Assembly: GCA_038496445.1 (NCBI GenBank)
Contig: JALMLS010000577.1
Coordinates: 1,054,001-1,118,000, forward strand
Length of the DNA: 64,000 nucleotides
Direction: 5' to 3'
Source of the DNA: Trichosphaerium sp. ATCC 40318
Taxonomy: Eukaryota; Discosea; Flabellinia; Trichosidae
Part shown: positions 48,452-60,403 of the stretch, one piece after another
Numbering within the stretch: the first letter of the stretch is position 1
How the letters are laid out: the number at the start of each line of letters is the position of its first letter
The notes under the pieces: generated by a model
The model's input: the letters and a program-made list of their open reading frames with translations, nothing else
What the model was told of the DNA's origin: nothing
The model's database searches: none
Program-made: the position numbers and the translations under genes

Positions 48452-48902
48452 CTTTGGTATGTTTTCTATCGTACTAAGCACAGTATAATGTGTACATTAA
48501 CTTTGTGAATCAACTAGGTATTGACTAAACTTCTAACGTTTAAAGTCATCGCATACGCGTAGTTGTAGTACGGGTACGGTCATACCGCGACGAACGCGGG
48601 TTTTTTATGAGTTTTGTCTTGAGTTGTTGAGTGTTGATGATCGATGATTGTTGTATCTACAAGTAACAACCTCCCAAGGCTTATTAGTTGCTCTTCAAAG
48701 AGAGTACAACTCATAAAAGAAAGACTCTGTCTCCATTTGTGCCAGCTTATGACAGCTGACGCTACTATGCCATAACAAGCGTCCATTTACGCTGCAACCA
48801 AGACTACAACCGAAATACTGTTAAGTTGCGTTTTTTGTAATAGTGTTGGTTTGTATTAGGCAGCTACGGAAGTACCCGTCGATCAGGTACTATTATAACG
48901 GT
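48452..48902. promoter_or_regulatory. Divergent promoter, formin and UBE2Q-like
   Basis: 451 bp between opposite start codons. A short stretch near 48568-48600 (TACGGTCATACCGCG...) recalls the first bases of 5S rRNA, but the match does not continue. No other motif. Confidence 0.35.
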
Positions 48903-49916
48903 ATGGGAAACTTGTTTCGGTCACGAGAGGCTAAGAATTCCACAACCGCCGATAAAGAGCCTGAACGAGATCAACATGTCGAGCCAGAGACACCACAGAG
49001 CAAGATTACCGGTTCGGGCTCAAAAAAGAGTTCAAAAGTGCTATTTGCGGCGTTAAAGCAGCTGTCATCTAAAAAGATGCAAGATGAAGGTTTTAGAGTA
49101 GAATTAGTGGATGATAACGTATCCTTGAGTATTATTTACGTATTCGTTCAGTACATTTATTTATTATCGGTTTAACTCATCAGATATACCACTGGAAAGT
49201 CCATATGTATGATTTTCCGCCCGATGCACCGATTTACACAAATTTAAAGGCTTTAAAGGTAATAAAAATCACTCTACGATGTCCTACACCATATGAGACG
49301 TACTGATAATATAAAAAGGAGGAAACAGATCGTGATACGGTTTGTTCTGAAGTCGTTTTTGCACCAGATTACCCACACAGTCCACCATTTGTACGAGTAG
49401 TGTACCCTCGATTTCATCAGTACACAGGTACGCGAAAAAAATCAATACAAACGACAAACAAACTCTTCAAAGAAAGTTTGTTTTTACCGTTGGTGCTTTT
49501 GTTTTTTGCCTCTCTACTCGCGCAGTCGCGCGTAGTCGGTTCACAATTGCAATTCATTTTATAACGGAAGTTTCGTTTTAGGTCATATTACTATTGGTGG
49601 ATCTATTTGTATTAAAGAGTTGACACGTTCTGGATGGAAACAAAACTTTGACATTGGATCTTTATTTGTGACACTTCGTTCTCTTCTTGTTGCTGGTGGC
49701 GCACTAGTTGATATGGATAATCCAAGAGCGGAGTACTCAGAAGCAGAGGTAGGACGCTAAACTATTTTAAGGCCCCTTAAACGAAACCCACTCCACCGGA
49801 TGGAGTTACTTTTTTTGCGATTTTTGATTCTTTACAATGTAATGAACTGACGGTATTGTATTAAGGCACGTGAAGCCTTCAGACGTGTTGCCGAAGCTCA
49901 TGGATGGAAACCATGA
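48903..49916 (+). CDS. Ubiquitin-conjugating enzyme E2, UBE2Q type
   Basis: An N-terminal low-complexity region (about 60 residues, STTADKEPERDQHVEPETPQ) leads to the UBC fold: KVLFAALKQLSSKKMQDEGFRVELVDDN, YDFPPDAPIYTNL, VVFAPDYPHSPPFVRVVYPRF, then the active-site block GGSICIKELTRSGW with the catalytic Cys, and SLLVAGGALVDMDNPRAEYSEAEAREAFRRVAEAHGW. The spacing and the SICxxxLTxxGW form are those of UBE2Q enzymes rather than UbcH5-type E2s. It would accept ubiquitin from E1 and pass it on. About four introns. The start at 48903 (MGNLFRSREA) is preferred; 48843 adds 20 residues. Confidence 0.82.
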
Positions 49917-50884
49917 CTTTTTTATGTGTTAGTTCTTGTAGGTTAACCTACATTGCGCAAACTGGTAAACCGTTTGAGGTTACAACTGCAAGCGCAAGTG
50001 TTTTCAAAAAAAAAAGTAACTAACAGAAAATCTGTTGGTACACTTATGTACATAAATAAATCAGAGCCTATAAAGTTTTAGGACTTGATATACATACGAG
50101 AAAACTATCTATTTTGACTTCAAATATCTCCACTTTAGCTTTTTGGTATGGTGTACTGCTGGGGCAAAGATTCTCAACTGAGTCATTAGTTCCTCCATAC
50201 ATGTATGCACCGTAGCAAAATATAGTCATTGTTTTGAGTACTCGAACACTTGGCAGTGTTAGTACAGTAGATTGAGCTTAAGGTTTTTGATAACTCAGAT
50301 GCTGAAAAAGTGAAGACTTAGTATTTTAGGACCTTACTGGAATGTAACAACTTGATATGAAGCTTCCATTTGTTTTTGAGTTGGTATGGTTGGGGTAAAT
50401 AGGTAATATACTAAACGCTAAGACACGTGTCTTAGCCTGAGATATCAGAAAATATGATTTTACCTTAGTGAAAGATTGTTAGGCGTTAACCGAAACCCTA
50501 TTCACAAACGATAAGCAGTTATGAACAAATAACCAAGCAATGGAAGAACGAAGAACAAAATCAGAATCTTGGTTAAATCTAACTTTGCGTGACACCTTTC
50601 ACAATTGCTTTAGCGCCTCCATATGTAAATCTTCCATATTTCATTGTCTTCAATTTAGTTATCCTCTGTATGCTTGCAAGTGCTAGAACAAGTACGATTT
50701 GTAAGGTAATGAATGAAAGAAACATTGTAAAAATAGTTTTCTTAACTATTGCTTGACATTCATACGAAAACATTCATACCAATTTATGTATGTTTAATTT
50801 TAAATCAAGCCAAAGATAAGCAATAATACACTTCGAACTTGGGCGTTTTTATTTTTGTAAATTTAACACTGTCTGCAGGTTTGA
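49917..50884. other. Intergenic, 968 bp, one small frame
   Basis: Lies between convergent UBE2Q-like and PCNA genes. The only protein-like frame is the 48-64 codon peptide at 50579-50773 on the minus strand. No RNA gene seen. Confidence 0.5.
50579..50773 (-). CDS. Possible small secreted basic peptide
   Basis: A 64-codon frame. From its second Met (50725) it reads as a signal peptide (MFLSFITLQIVLVLALA) plus a basic Gly-containing tail of about 31 residues (KLKTMKYGRFTYGGAKAIVK). This is the layout of a short secreted or antimicrobial peptide, but there is no homology to support it and a chance frame in gene-poor DNA is possible. Confidence 0.25.
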   Translation of the reverse strand: MFSYECQAIVKKTIFTMFLSFITLQIVLVLALASIQRITKLKTMKYGRFTYGGAKAIVKGVTQS

Positions 50885-51951
<1,067 letters not shown>

Positions 51952-52363
51952 GGTTTATATGCCTTCTGATAGCGTAAGGAGCATTTAGTTAATTTTTTAG
52001 AATACGTACAGCGGAATACGAATATAAACGCCCAAACTACTAACAAACCTGCTCAAACAATGGTCTGGTTGCTTGAGTGCTAATCAGCGAAAAAGTTTTC
52101 CAAGTAGCTGTGTTGCAGGACGCGTTGGAAGAAATTCCCGCAAAATTATAGTCAAAACAGTTAAACAACGCCAGTTTTCTGAAAAAATTTTACTTGAACA
52201 TGAAAAATCATGATACTATTACACAGAACACAATATTGTATACCACAACGGTTTTTGACTAATTTTTTGAAAGCTTGTAAAGACAAGGGAAAAGGTAACA
52301 TTTGCAAAAACTTTTTTGCAGAAACCTTTTTTTTTCTTCTTTCTTTTTGTGCTTTTTTTTCTT

Positions 52364-55300
52364 TTAGTTTCCAGCAGCCTTACGACGTTGATGTGCGCCA
52401 GCACCAAGTTGGTTTGTAATAGCTACTCTTTCTTGTTCACTTACTACATCATGGTGATCGTACTCCATGACGAATTCGCCTAAAGAGACACTTAGTATCT
52501 TCCTACCTTCAAAAAAAATCGATTGTTTCACAATCAATAACTTCGTTGACATGGTTTTTCGAGTCACCAACAACTATAGATCATCTCTTATACATAAAGG
52601 TGTATTAGCTTACCTTTTCCTTGTGTAATGGAGCGAAGCTCTGTAGCATAACCGAACATGTTGTTGAGTGGTGCTTCTACTTCAATGGTACAAAATTCTT
52701 TACCCATTTCAGAGTCATTGACACCAGCCTTACGTCTGTGAAGTGATCCAATAACAGCACCCTAAAGAGCCCATTAATCACGGAAGGGGAAAAACGAAAA
52801 GTTGGTCGCTGGATTCATACTTGGAACTCATTTGGTGCTACTACTTCAACTCTCATAATTGGTTGAAGAAGTGTTGGTCCTGCTTCTTTAAATGCTTCTC
52901 TGAATGCATGGTGAGTGCAAGTTCTGAAAGCTTGTTCAGAAGAATCGACCTGATTTCAAAAAAAAGTGAGCAATACAAGTCATACAAACGATAGAAAATA
53001 ATTGACTTACAGCATGCCAATCTCCGTCTGAAACTACCATTCTACATTTGTGTACAGGGAAACCAATAAGGTATCCTGCTTGAATACAATCTTCATAACC
53101 CTTTCTGATAGCTGGTATGAACTGTGGAGGAATTGTACCACCGACTGTTGTATCAACAAACTAAAACAAAAAAAAACCGTTAGATTTGAAACAAAGAGTT
53201 AAAAGGCTATCTTACTTCTTCAGTTACTTCTTCATCCTCATCTATTGGCTCCAAGTATCCAATGACCTTGGCGTATTGACCAGAACCACCAGTTTGCTTT
53301 TTGTGAAGGTACTCGAAATGTTTCTGCAAAAAAAAGAGTGAGAATCAAAAATCATTTCTTTCTGAAACATTTTGTCTATGTACCTTCTCTGTAATTGTTT
53401 CTCTGTAGTTTACAAGTGGTCTACCGATCTTACAGTTGACGCCATATTCACGTTTAAGACGTTCAACGTAGATTTCTAGATGTAACTCTCCCATACCGGA
53501 AATAATTGTCTAGAAAGCATACAAGGTAAGTAAACTGAATACAACACAAAAAACAAATTTGTTGTGACAAAAAAAACTGTTTGTGGTTACCTCTTGTGTA
53601 TCTTTGTCTACACCAACTCTGAAGGTAGGATCCTCACGTTGGAATTTACGAAGAGCCTTAGCTGCTTGTTTTACAGATGTTTTATCTTTTGCTGTTGTCA
53701 AAGAAAGAGACAATACAGGGTCTGGTACATGCATAGATGTCTAAAAAAAGTAACTTAGTTTACGATGTGGAATGTTTGAAGTATCGAACCATTTTAATTG
53801 TTTGATCCTCTTTGTTCTCAACAAAAGTATCTCCAGTACTGCAGTCAATACCGTACGTTGCAGCGATATCACCAGCACCAATTTGTTGTGTATCCTAATC
53901 GATTAAGAAACACTATAGGTTTTTGAGAAAAACGTCAAATAGTATTACCTCAATCTCATCAGAATTCATTCTGACAAGTCTGTTAACCTTGACTTTAGTG
54001 CCATCTGATGTGTTGAATACTTGTGAACCAGCGGCTATAATACCTCTGTAAACACGCAACCAAGTGAGCTGTCCATGAACATTTTCCTCAAGTTTAAATG
54101 CATAACTACGCTTGCCAGTTACTACTATATTGTGCCTCGTATGAAAAAAAGCCTGGTAAATGCGTACGCCAAGAGTGACTCCTTTGGTTTATTCTCTACT
54201 ACGAATTCTTTTTCTTCCTTTTCTTTCTCTTTATTTAAAACTGTTTTGAAAGCTGTGTTTTCTCTAGAAGACTCAATTTAGATTAAATCCATATGTTATG
54301 TCAAAAAGATTGAAAAATCAAATGAGTTTTAAAATGGTTCAGGAAGGGTCACGCAAATGCCCTTCCCCAAAATATCTACACGGATATCTCACAAGTGAGG
54401 TATATTCCGAGCGCAAGGATGGTTTTCATCATCACCAAAGAAAGACTCGTCAAAAAAAAATCAAAGCTGTTTTGGACTTTTCTCCTTTTTTTTCGTATTT
54501 CCATTCATACAAAAAAACTGTTTTACGTACACTTCTGAAGGATTTGGTAGATAATCTGTGATACCATCCAATAGCGGCTGTACACCCTTATTTTTGATTG
54601 CAGATCCCATAAATACTGGAACAACCTTATGGTTAAGAGTTGCTTGACGGAGTACTTTCTAAACAAAAAACATGAACAAAAAGCTCTTCTATGGGCAGTA
54701 ATCGCGTTGAACAGTCGCAAAACGCTGTAAACATCTATTAAAATTATAGTATTAGTACATACCTTTAAGAGAGGAGTTGGTACAGGTTCACCAGCGAGTA
54801 CAAGTTCCATAACTTCATCGCTAAGATCTGAACAAACTTCAACAATTTTTTCACGTCTTTGGATTGCTTCATCAATGAAATTTGGTGGTATATCATCTTC
54901 AATGACTTCATCACTAAGATGAATGTAAAAAACCAAAAAAACAAAAAAAAACAAAAAAAAACACTTACCCATCTTCTCCACCGAATGTAAGAGACTTTTG
55001 TGTCAATATATCTATGACACCAACATGCCTCTTTTCAACACCCATAGGCATCATTACAGGAACTGGATTTAGACCAAGCTTGCCAGTCAAACCTTTAAAA
55101 AAAGTTTAAAAACAATGTCACTACATTCGGTTTTTTTTTGTTACCTTCCATGCACTTCCATGGTGCTGCACCCAATCTATCAAGCTTGTTGATAAACACA
55201 AGCCTAGGAACCTTATAACGCTTCATTTGACGATCAACTGTGTATGTTTGCGATTGAATACCGCCAACAGAGCAAAGAACAAGAACAGCGCCGTCTAAGG

Positions 55301-55985
55301 ATAAAATTAGTCGTTAACTCTCGTAAAAAATGTAGAGCTGTTTTTGCGGTTTGTAGGCGAAGTATAAGCGTTCATTCGTACCCAATACGCGTAGGGCGCG
55401 CTCAACTTCAATTGTAAAGTCGACGTGTCCCGGTGTGTCAATAATGTTAATATGATGTTTATTCCATTGAATATAGGTTGCAGCAGATTTAATGGTGATA
55501 CCTTGAGGTAGTTTAGGCACAATTGAATATTTCTACATTCTTGAACTACCTTTTTCTCTTTCTAACGCCATGGAGTCCATCTTTGCACCAATACCATCCT
55601 TTCCACGCACCTAGCAGTCGTTAGCACAATTTTAGTGACAACACATTCTTATTGCTATCCTACCTCGTGAATCTCTTTGATACGGCCTGCATAAAATAGA
55701 ATACGCTCTGTGAGGGTGGTTTTACCGGAATCAATGTGAGCAGAGATGCCAATGTTTCGAATTTTTTTCCAGCGCGTATCAGCACTCTACAGAGCCATGA
55801 GCGCTGTTTTAGGCGTACAATGATTAGGAACTCATTTTTCGTACTTGTAATACGGAAGCTTTCTTTACACCAACTTTTTTAGCGTATTGTCGTGGTTTTA
55901 CAGAGCTAAAGGTACTTGACACGCTTGTAGGGCTTCTTGAGGAAACAGACGCCATCCGGCGCATAGATAGCATAGACCGCAACAT
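52364..55985 (-). CDS. Elongation factor G, mitochondrial type
   Basis: An Arg/Ser-rich leader ([18 protein letters not shown]) suggests mitochondrial import. The GTPase domain shows [58 protein letters not shown] and FINKLDR. Domain II has [16 protein letters not shown]; domains III-V have [34 protein letters not shown] and a C-terminal [18 protein letters not shown] drives ribosome translocation; this matches EF-G1 (GFM1) rather than the recycling factor EF-G2. The end RRKAAGN is slightly longer than usual. It has about twelve introns, one of roughly 470 nt (54070-54535). An in-frame Met nine codons upstream of 55985 is a possible start. Confidence 0.9.
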
Positions 55986-56219
55986 GGTGTTAAATGCAAC
56001 AAACAGAAACAAGAAACGACTACCAGCGACTACGGAAAATTCTTTTTAGATTTTTGGACTTAAACCGGCTCTAACCATATTTTAATCTACACTCTACGCT
56101 AAGAAATCCTAATGCGCTACCCAATAGCCGATTTTATAGTGTTTTCGTTTCTTCAACACTTGAAAAAAGTCTCCTTTCGCGCCTTGTACCAAAAAACTCT
56201 CGTTGAAAGGCTCGCGTAT

Positions 56220-58317
56220 TTATTTTTTGGGTGTCTGTGGTAACATCATGTTGTAAAAAGCTGATTTTTTGAAGATTTTTTTTTCTCTCCACGTGCACCA
56301 CTTACCACGTAAAATACTGTTTATATTATCTCTACCAGTATAATGTGGATCTAATATGAGATACTCTACTTTGTTATTCACCACCTTTATGCCTAGAATA
56401 GTGTATGCAAGAACACCTAAAAATACAATCAACAACAAAACTCATGTGTTTTTTAAAGATGTTTTGAGTTTAAAAATCTTACCACCACCGATCATGATTG
56501 GACTTCCATTCCTACGAAAGTGCCGTACTAAAGCATTGGTATGCCTAGATATGTCATGACCACTTCTCATTGCAATAATCTTGCAGGAAATCTAAAAACT
56601 ATTAACAACGAAAACTGTCATTGTACTTACTCCCCAATATTCATCTAAACATAGTGAAATCTCAATTGCACCAATCCATTGCTTGCTCCCTACAAAGCTT
56701 GTAGGTTTATCGCCCATATCAAAAAGCATCTTTTGAACATTACTAGCAAGGCTTGTAAGTACAAAATACGAAAGAAACTGGTAAGCAAATACTTATGAGT
56801 AGGAACTATTCTTTGTGTATAGTTTTGTAATTTTAACCATGAACAAATAGTTTGCATTGATCTATAGGCACATCCCCAACCTTTATCATTAAACCCATCT
56901 AATGGACGATATATTAATTGATATCAGAACGACAATGAGTTCTGACTCTAAGGAGGACGTACCTGTCATATAGTGATAATATTCATACTTTCCTTGAACT
57001 ATCTCTAAAATATCGGCTTCTAATATTGGCATGTGTTCATGGACATTAACAAGTCTTTCATCTTTTGATACTGTAGATGGTTTTATAATGCTCTTTGTGT
57101 CTTGAAATAGCGCCTAAGATTAACTTAATGTTTTGTAACCGAGAAAAGGTAGTATACTTTTGATAAGCTGAAATCCGACAAGGTGTTGCAATACAACAAC
57201 TTTGCATCGTTCTGTATGGAACCTAGTACGCTATTAGTCATATTTAGTGATTAAAATACCTTGCATACTTAGATACCCTTTATTTTGTTCATCATCATCT
57301 GTTGGAAAGGCTGTGGTGATGAAACAACCATTTTTCAATTTGAAATGGAATATGTTTATCTACAAACCATTATTGAAACAAAACAATTATTTTGACAACC
57401 TGTTTGGTTGGGTGCTCTTCTTGCATCTTTAACTGGTAAGATAAACAAGAATTAATCGATCCAATAATACGCTCTTTAACAGCGTCAATTTTATCATCGG
57501 AAAACACCAAACAAAGTACATCCACACAGAATCCATAGGAGTAAAAATTTCCAGAACCTACCAATGTCAGAAGTGCTTAGTGTACCAAATGTACCTTGTG
57601 TATAAGAAAGGCATGCATTAGGTTTGGTGTTATTAAGTAATGGACGCGTATAGACTGTACACGTAGTAAAAGGGAGGTCGGAGAAGTCATGTGAAGGACG
57701 AATTTCTTTGTCATTTAAAATCATTATCTTCTTGCCATTTCGCTCTGTTATAAAGTATACCTCATCAACTTTGAGAGGTTTGAAATGACTCTGTAGATCA
57801 AGTTTATCATCACACTGGAGTTCCAGCGCCACATTATAGATCACTCGCATGCATCCTTTAAACAACTTAATTTCACGTGTTATATCACGTGGATGATTGA
57901 ACGGATCACGTACGCCAATTGGGTACAGGAGTGGTGTTGTAATTAAGTGTGTTCAATGGTTTCTCGCTACACCCATTGTAAGTAGTCAACGTAAAGGATA
58001 AAGACTCTAGTCACCCATTTTTTGTCACAAGTGAGAATTTCATGTTTCCTTCTTCATTATTGCCTTTAATAAAAGGTGTAGATGGTAAATTGATGCTCTC
58101 ATTGCTATTTATATACACGCCAAGTACTTTTAATCCTCCAATCAGCAACGAAGTATCATTTATGCTCTAAAGTATATATTACGCGTAGAAAAAGAGTAGC
58201 GCATACTTTTAAAAGCAAAAGAACATGGAACGTATCGTTTTCGCGACATCCAATAAGATACACGCTGTGTGACACTTGGTCTAGCGGTTGGTGTAACACA
58301 ACACGTGGTTCAGCCAT
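56220..58317 (-). CDS. UFSP2: Ufm1-specific protease (UFSP2)
   Basis: The C-terminal half carries the peptidase C78 signature: [19 protein letters not shown] with the nucleophile Cys, [42 protein letters not shown], and [17 protein letters not shown] with the Asp and His. These proteases cut the UFM1 precursor and remove UFM1 from targets at the ER. The N-terminal half ([20 protein letters not shown] and onward) matches the substrate-recruiting region of UFSP2 in position rather than by clear motif. Length about 500 residues, as usual. About eleven introns. Divergent, 84 bp, from the protease gene on the plus strand. The genome should therefore have the UFM1 pathway. Confidence 0.87.
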
Positions 58318-58401
58318 TATGGACTCGTTTAACGTAAATTATCATTTGTCAAAGCTATTCAAGCCACAATAGCCAACCGAACGTGAAAGAGAACGTCAAA
58401 C
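58318..58401. promoter_or_regulatory. Compact divergent promoter, UFSP2 and protease
   Basis: 84 bp between opposite start codons, the shortest divergent gap with well-fixed starts in the window. Contains TATC and CGTGAAAG-like bits but nothing recognised. Confidence 0.4.
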
Positions 58402-60021
58402 ATGCTCCATCGCGTACTTCGACCACGTAAGTGCTATTATTACTTTGACACTCTACCTTACACGCACATAACGCCTTCTAACGGAATAACTAACGTAACC
58501 ACGCAGGGAATTTCACTTCGTTAAAACATTGCGCCGTAAAGACCACAAAGCGTATGAAATGCCATTAAATACCGTTAATAGCTCTTTTAGATACGACTTA
58601 CACATCACACCAAAAGACTAGATCGCAACGCATGCATAGTGATTCAAAAGCCACAAACTGGGATGACTGGGCACTATTTGGCAGGAATGAAAGCATTTCA
58701 AATATTCTACCTTTCTGGATTGAAAAATACCTTATTGTGCTCGGTATAGCATATTACAGCGTAGATATGGCGTTGGATTACTTTTTAGAAGGACAAGGTA
58801 AGCTTGTTGGCGAGAAAAAAATGTTTTAAATTAAATCATCGCAGAGATAAAACCATGGCCTTTAAAAAGCGCTCAAATAAGTACAGGGAAGATACATATT
58901 ATATGTCATCAAGATCCACCACAATTTAATGACGCTGGTGAAGAGTACGTCATAAACACGTTCGAAAAAAAAAACCCTCTGCAGTTTCTTTAAGCTTTTG
59001 CACTGGTGCTCATCCTCGTCTCTAATACGTATTAAAAGAATAATGAAACATACCTTCGGCACATGCTTTTATTTTGATGAATATCTTGCCACGTGCGCAC
59101 ACGTGATGAAGAACATGAAAGATGCAGTTGCAGCCGACATTGTTTTTTCAACAGGGATGACATTATTTCTACAACTTGATCATATTATTGGGTATAATGA
59201 GCAGAAAGATATATGTATACTAAAACCACCAGCTCTATCATATGCTCCTATAAAACCAATCCCAGTACGGCTCATTTCTTTGGTTTTATCTAAACAAGGA
59301 AACAATGAAAACCAGCTTCACAACATTTTTTATTTATTATGTCATTGTAAATGCTTATTTTCTGAAATACTTTTCATTGTTTTCTGAATAAACTAGTGCC
59401 TTTTGCTTGTTGAAAGGCTTGGCAAGGATTGTTTGTTTTGAATGAAATTTTCGCTTTGAGAATGGAAATCACGTGATTTTGTTTGTATACGCTACAATTT
59501 GTTGTTTCTTATTTTTTTTAATGTAGAAAAGTTTTAAATGGCCAGGAAGAAATGATCAGATGACTTGTCTTGGATACCCAGGATTTGAAGGAAAACTACA
59601 AACATTCCATTCAACAAAAAAGGTTTCTTCGTCCCTTATAGTAGCCAGTAATAGACCAAATACTATAACAGTAAACGACAACATTGTACCAGGTACTTTT
59701 CAACTTTCCAGGTAGTCAACTAGACCTATGAAAACTACACCAGAATTAGCCGCGCTTAGTTGCCATTGCAATGGTTAAGTCTATGAAACAGCTGACTCTA
59801 GACGAGTTGACAACTTATGTTAAGATGGTGCTAATAATTATTTAGAGGGCACTTCTGGTGGACCACTACTAGATGCTTATGGATGTGTTATTGGTATGAG
59901 TCACTTAACTTTACGAAAGCAATACATGTTCGGTTTATTTAAGACGGAACCACAATCTGTTTTTGTTGATATAGAAGAGATAGATGCAATGTATCGTAAA
60001 ATGAAAGAAGCATCCAAATAA
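58402..60021 (+). CDS. Trypsin-fold serine protease, possibly organellar
   Basis: The triad can be read in order: His in TCAHVMKNM (59.1 kb), Asp in KDICILKPP (59.2 kb), Ser in GTSGGPLLDAYGCVIG (59.85 kb). It belongs to the S1/HtrA-like clan with a short C-terminus (VDIEEIDAMYRKMKEASK) and no PDZ domain. The N-terminus, after two phase-matched introns (58429-58506, 58552-58582), is MLHRVLRPRNFTSLKH, rich in Arg/His and free of acid residues, which suits a mitochondrial leader. A domain without known motif (58.6-58.98 kb: NILPFWIEKYLIVLG) sits in between. The substrate is unknown; a role in quality control is a guess from the fold. Confidence 0.68.
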
Positions 60022-60068
60022 AATTGTTAGTTATTATTTGAAAGGATGGATCTTGTTTTGATTCTTTC

Positions 60069-60269
60069 TCACTCATCAAGACAGTAAGCGATTGTTGGCT
60101 TTATGAAATGGTAAAACATAATACAGTACCAGCTATTTTCCAATTGACGTGGATGATCAACCGGGACTGTTTCTCCTATTACTTCAGGTGGATTTGGGAA
60201 TATTACTTGCACAAAGTCAATTATTTCTGGCGAGCAATCACGCCAGAAGTATGTGTCAGTTTTTTGCAT
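60069..60269 (-). CDS. Small hypothetical protein, 66 residues
   Basis: An ATG-opened frame (FWRDCSPEIIDFVQVIFPNPPEV...) with even composition in the gap between the protease and Nup62 genes. No family recognised, no signal peptide. It may be a chance frame or an exon. Confidence 0.25.
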   Translation of the reverse strand: MQKTDTYFWRDCSPEIIDFVQVIFPNPPEVIGETVPVDHPRQLENSWYCIMFYHFIKPTIAYCLDE

Positions 60270-60403
60270 TATAGATAGTCAATCATTTCTTTGTTATTTG
60301 AGTATGATAACAATAAATTTTATCAAGGCTTGTTAAATTGATAAGGGATCAGAAAGTGATTTTAGTGATTTTATTTACAGACTTTTTTGGTTCCTTTTTT
60401 CTT

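Noticed and set aside
48560-48600. 5S rRNA-like start (GTACGGTCATACCGCG)
   Set aside because: The match stops after about 25 bases and the internal control region of 5S genes is missing.
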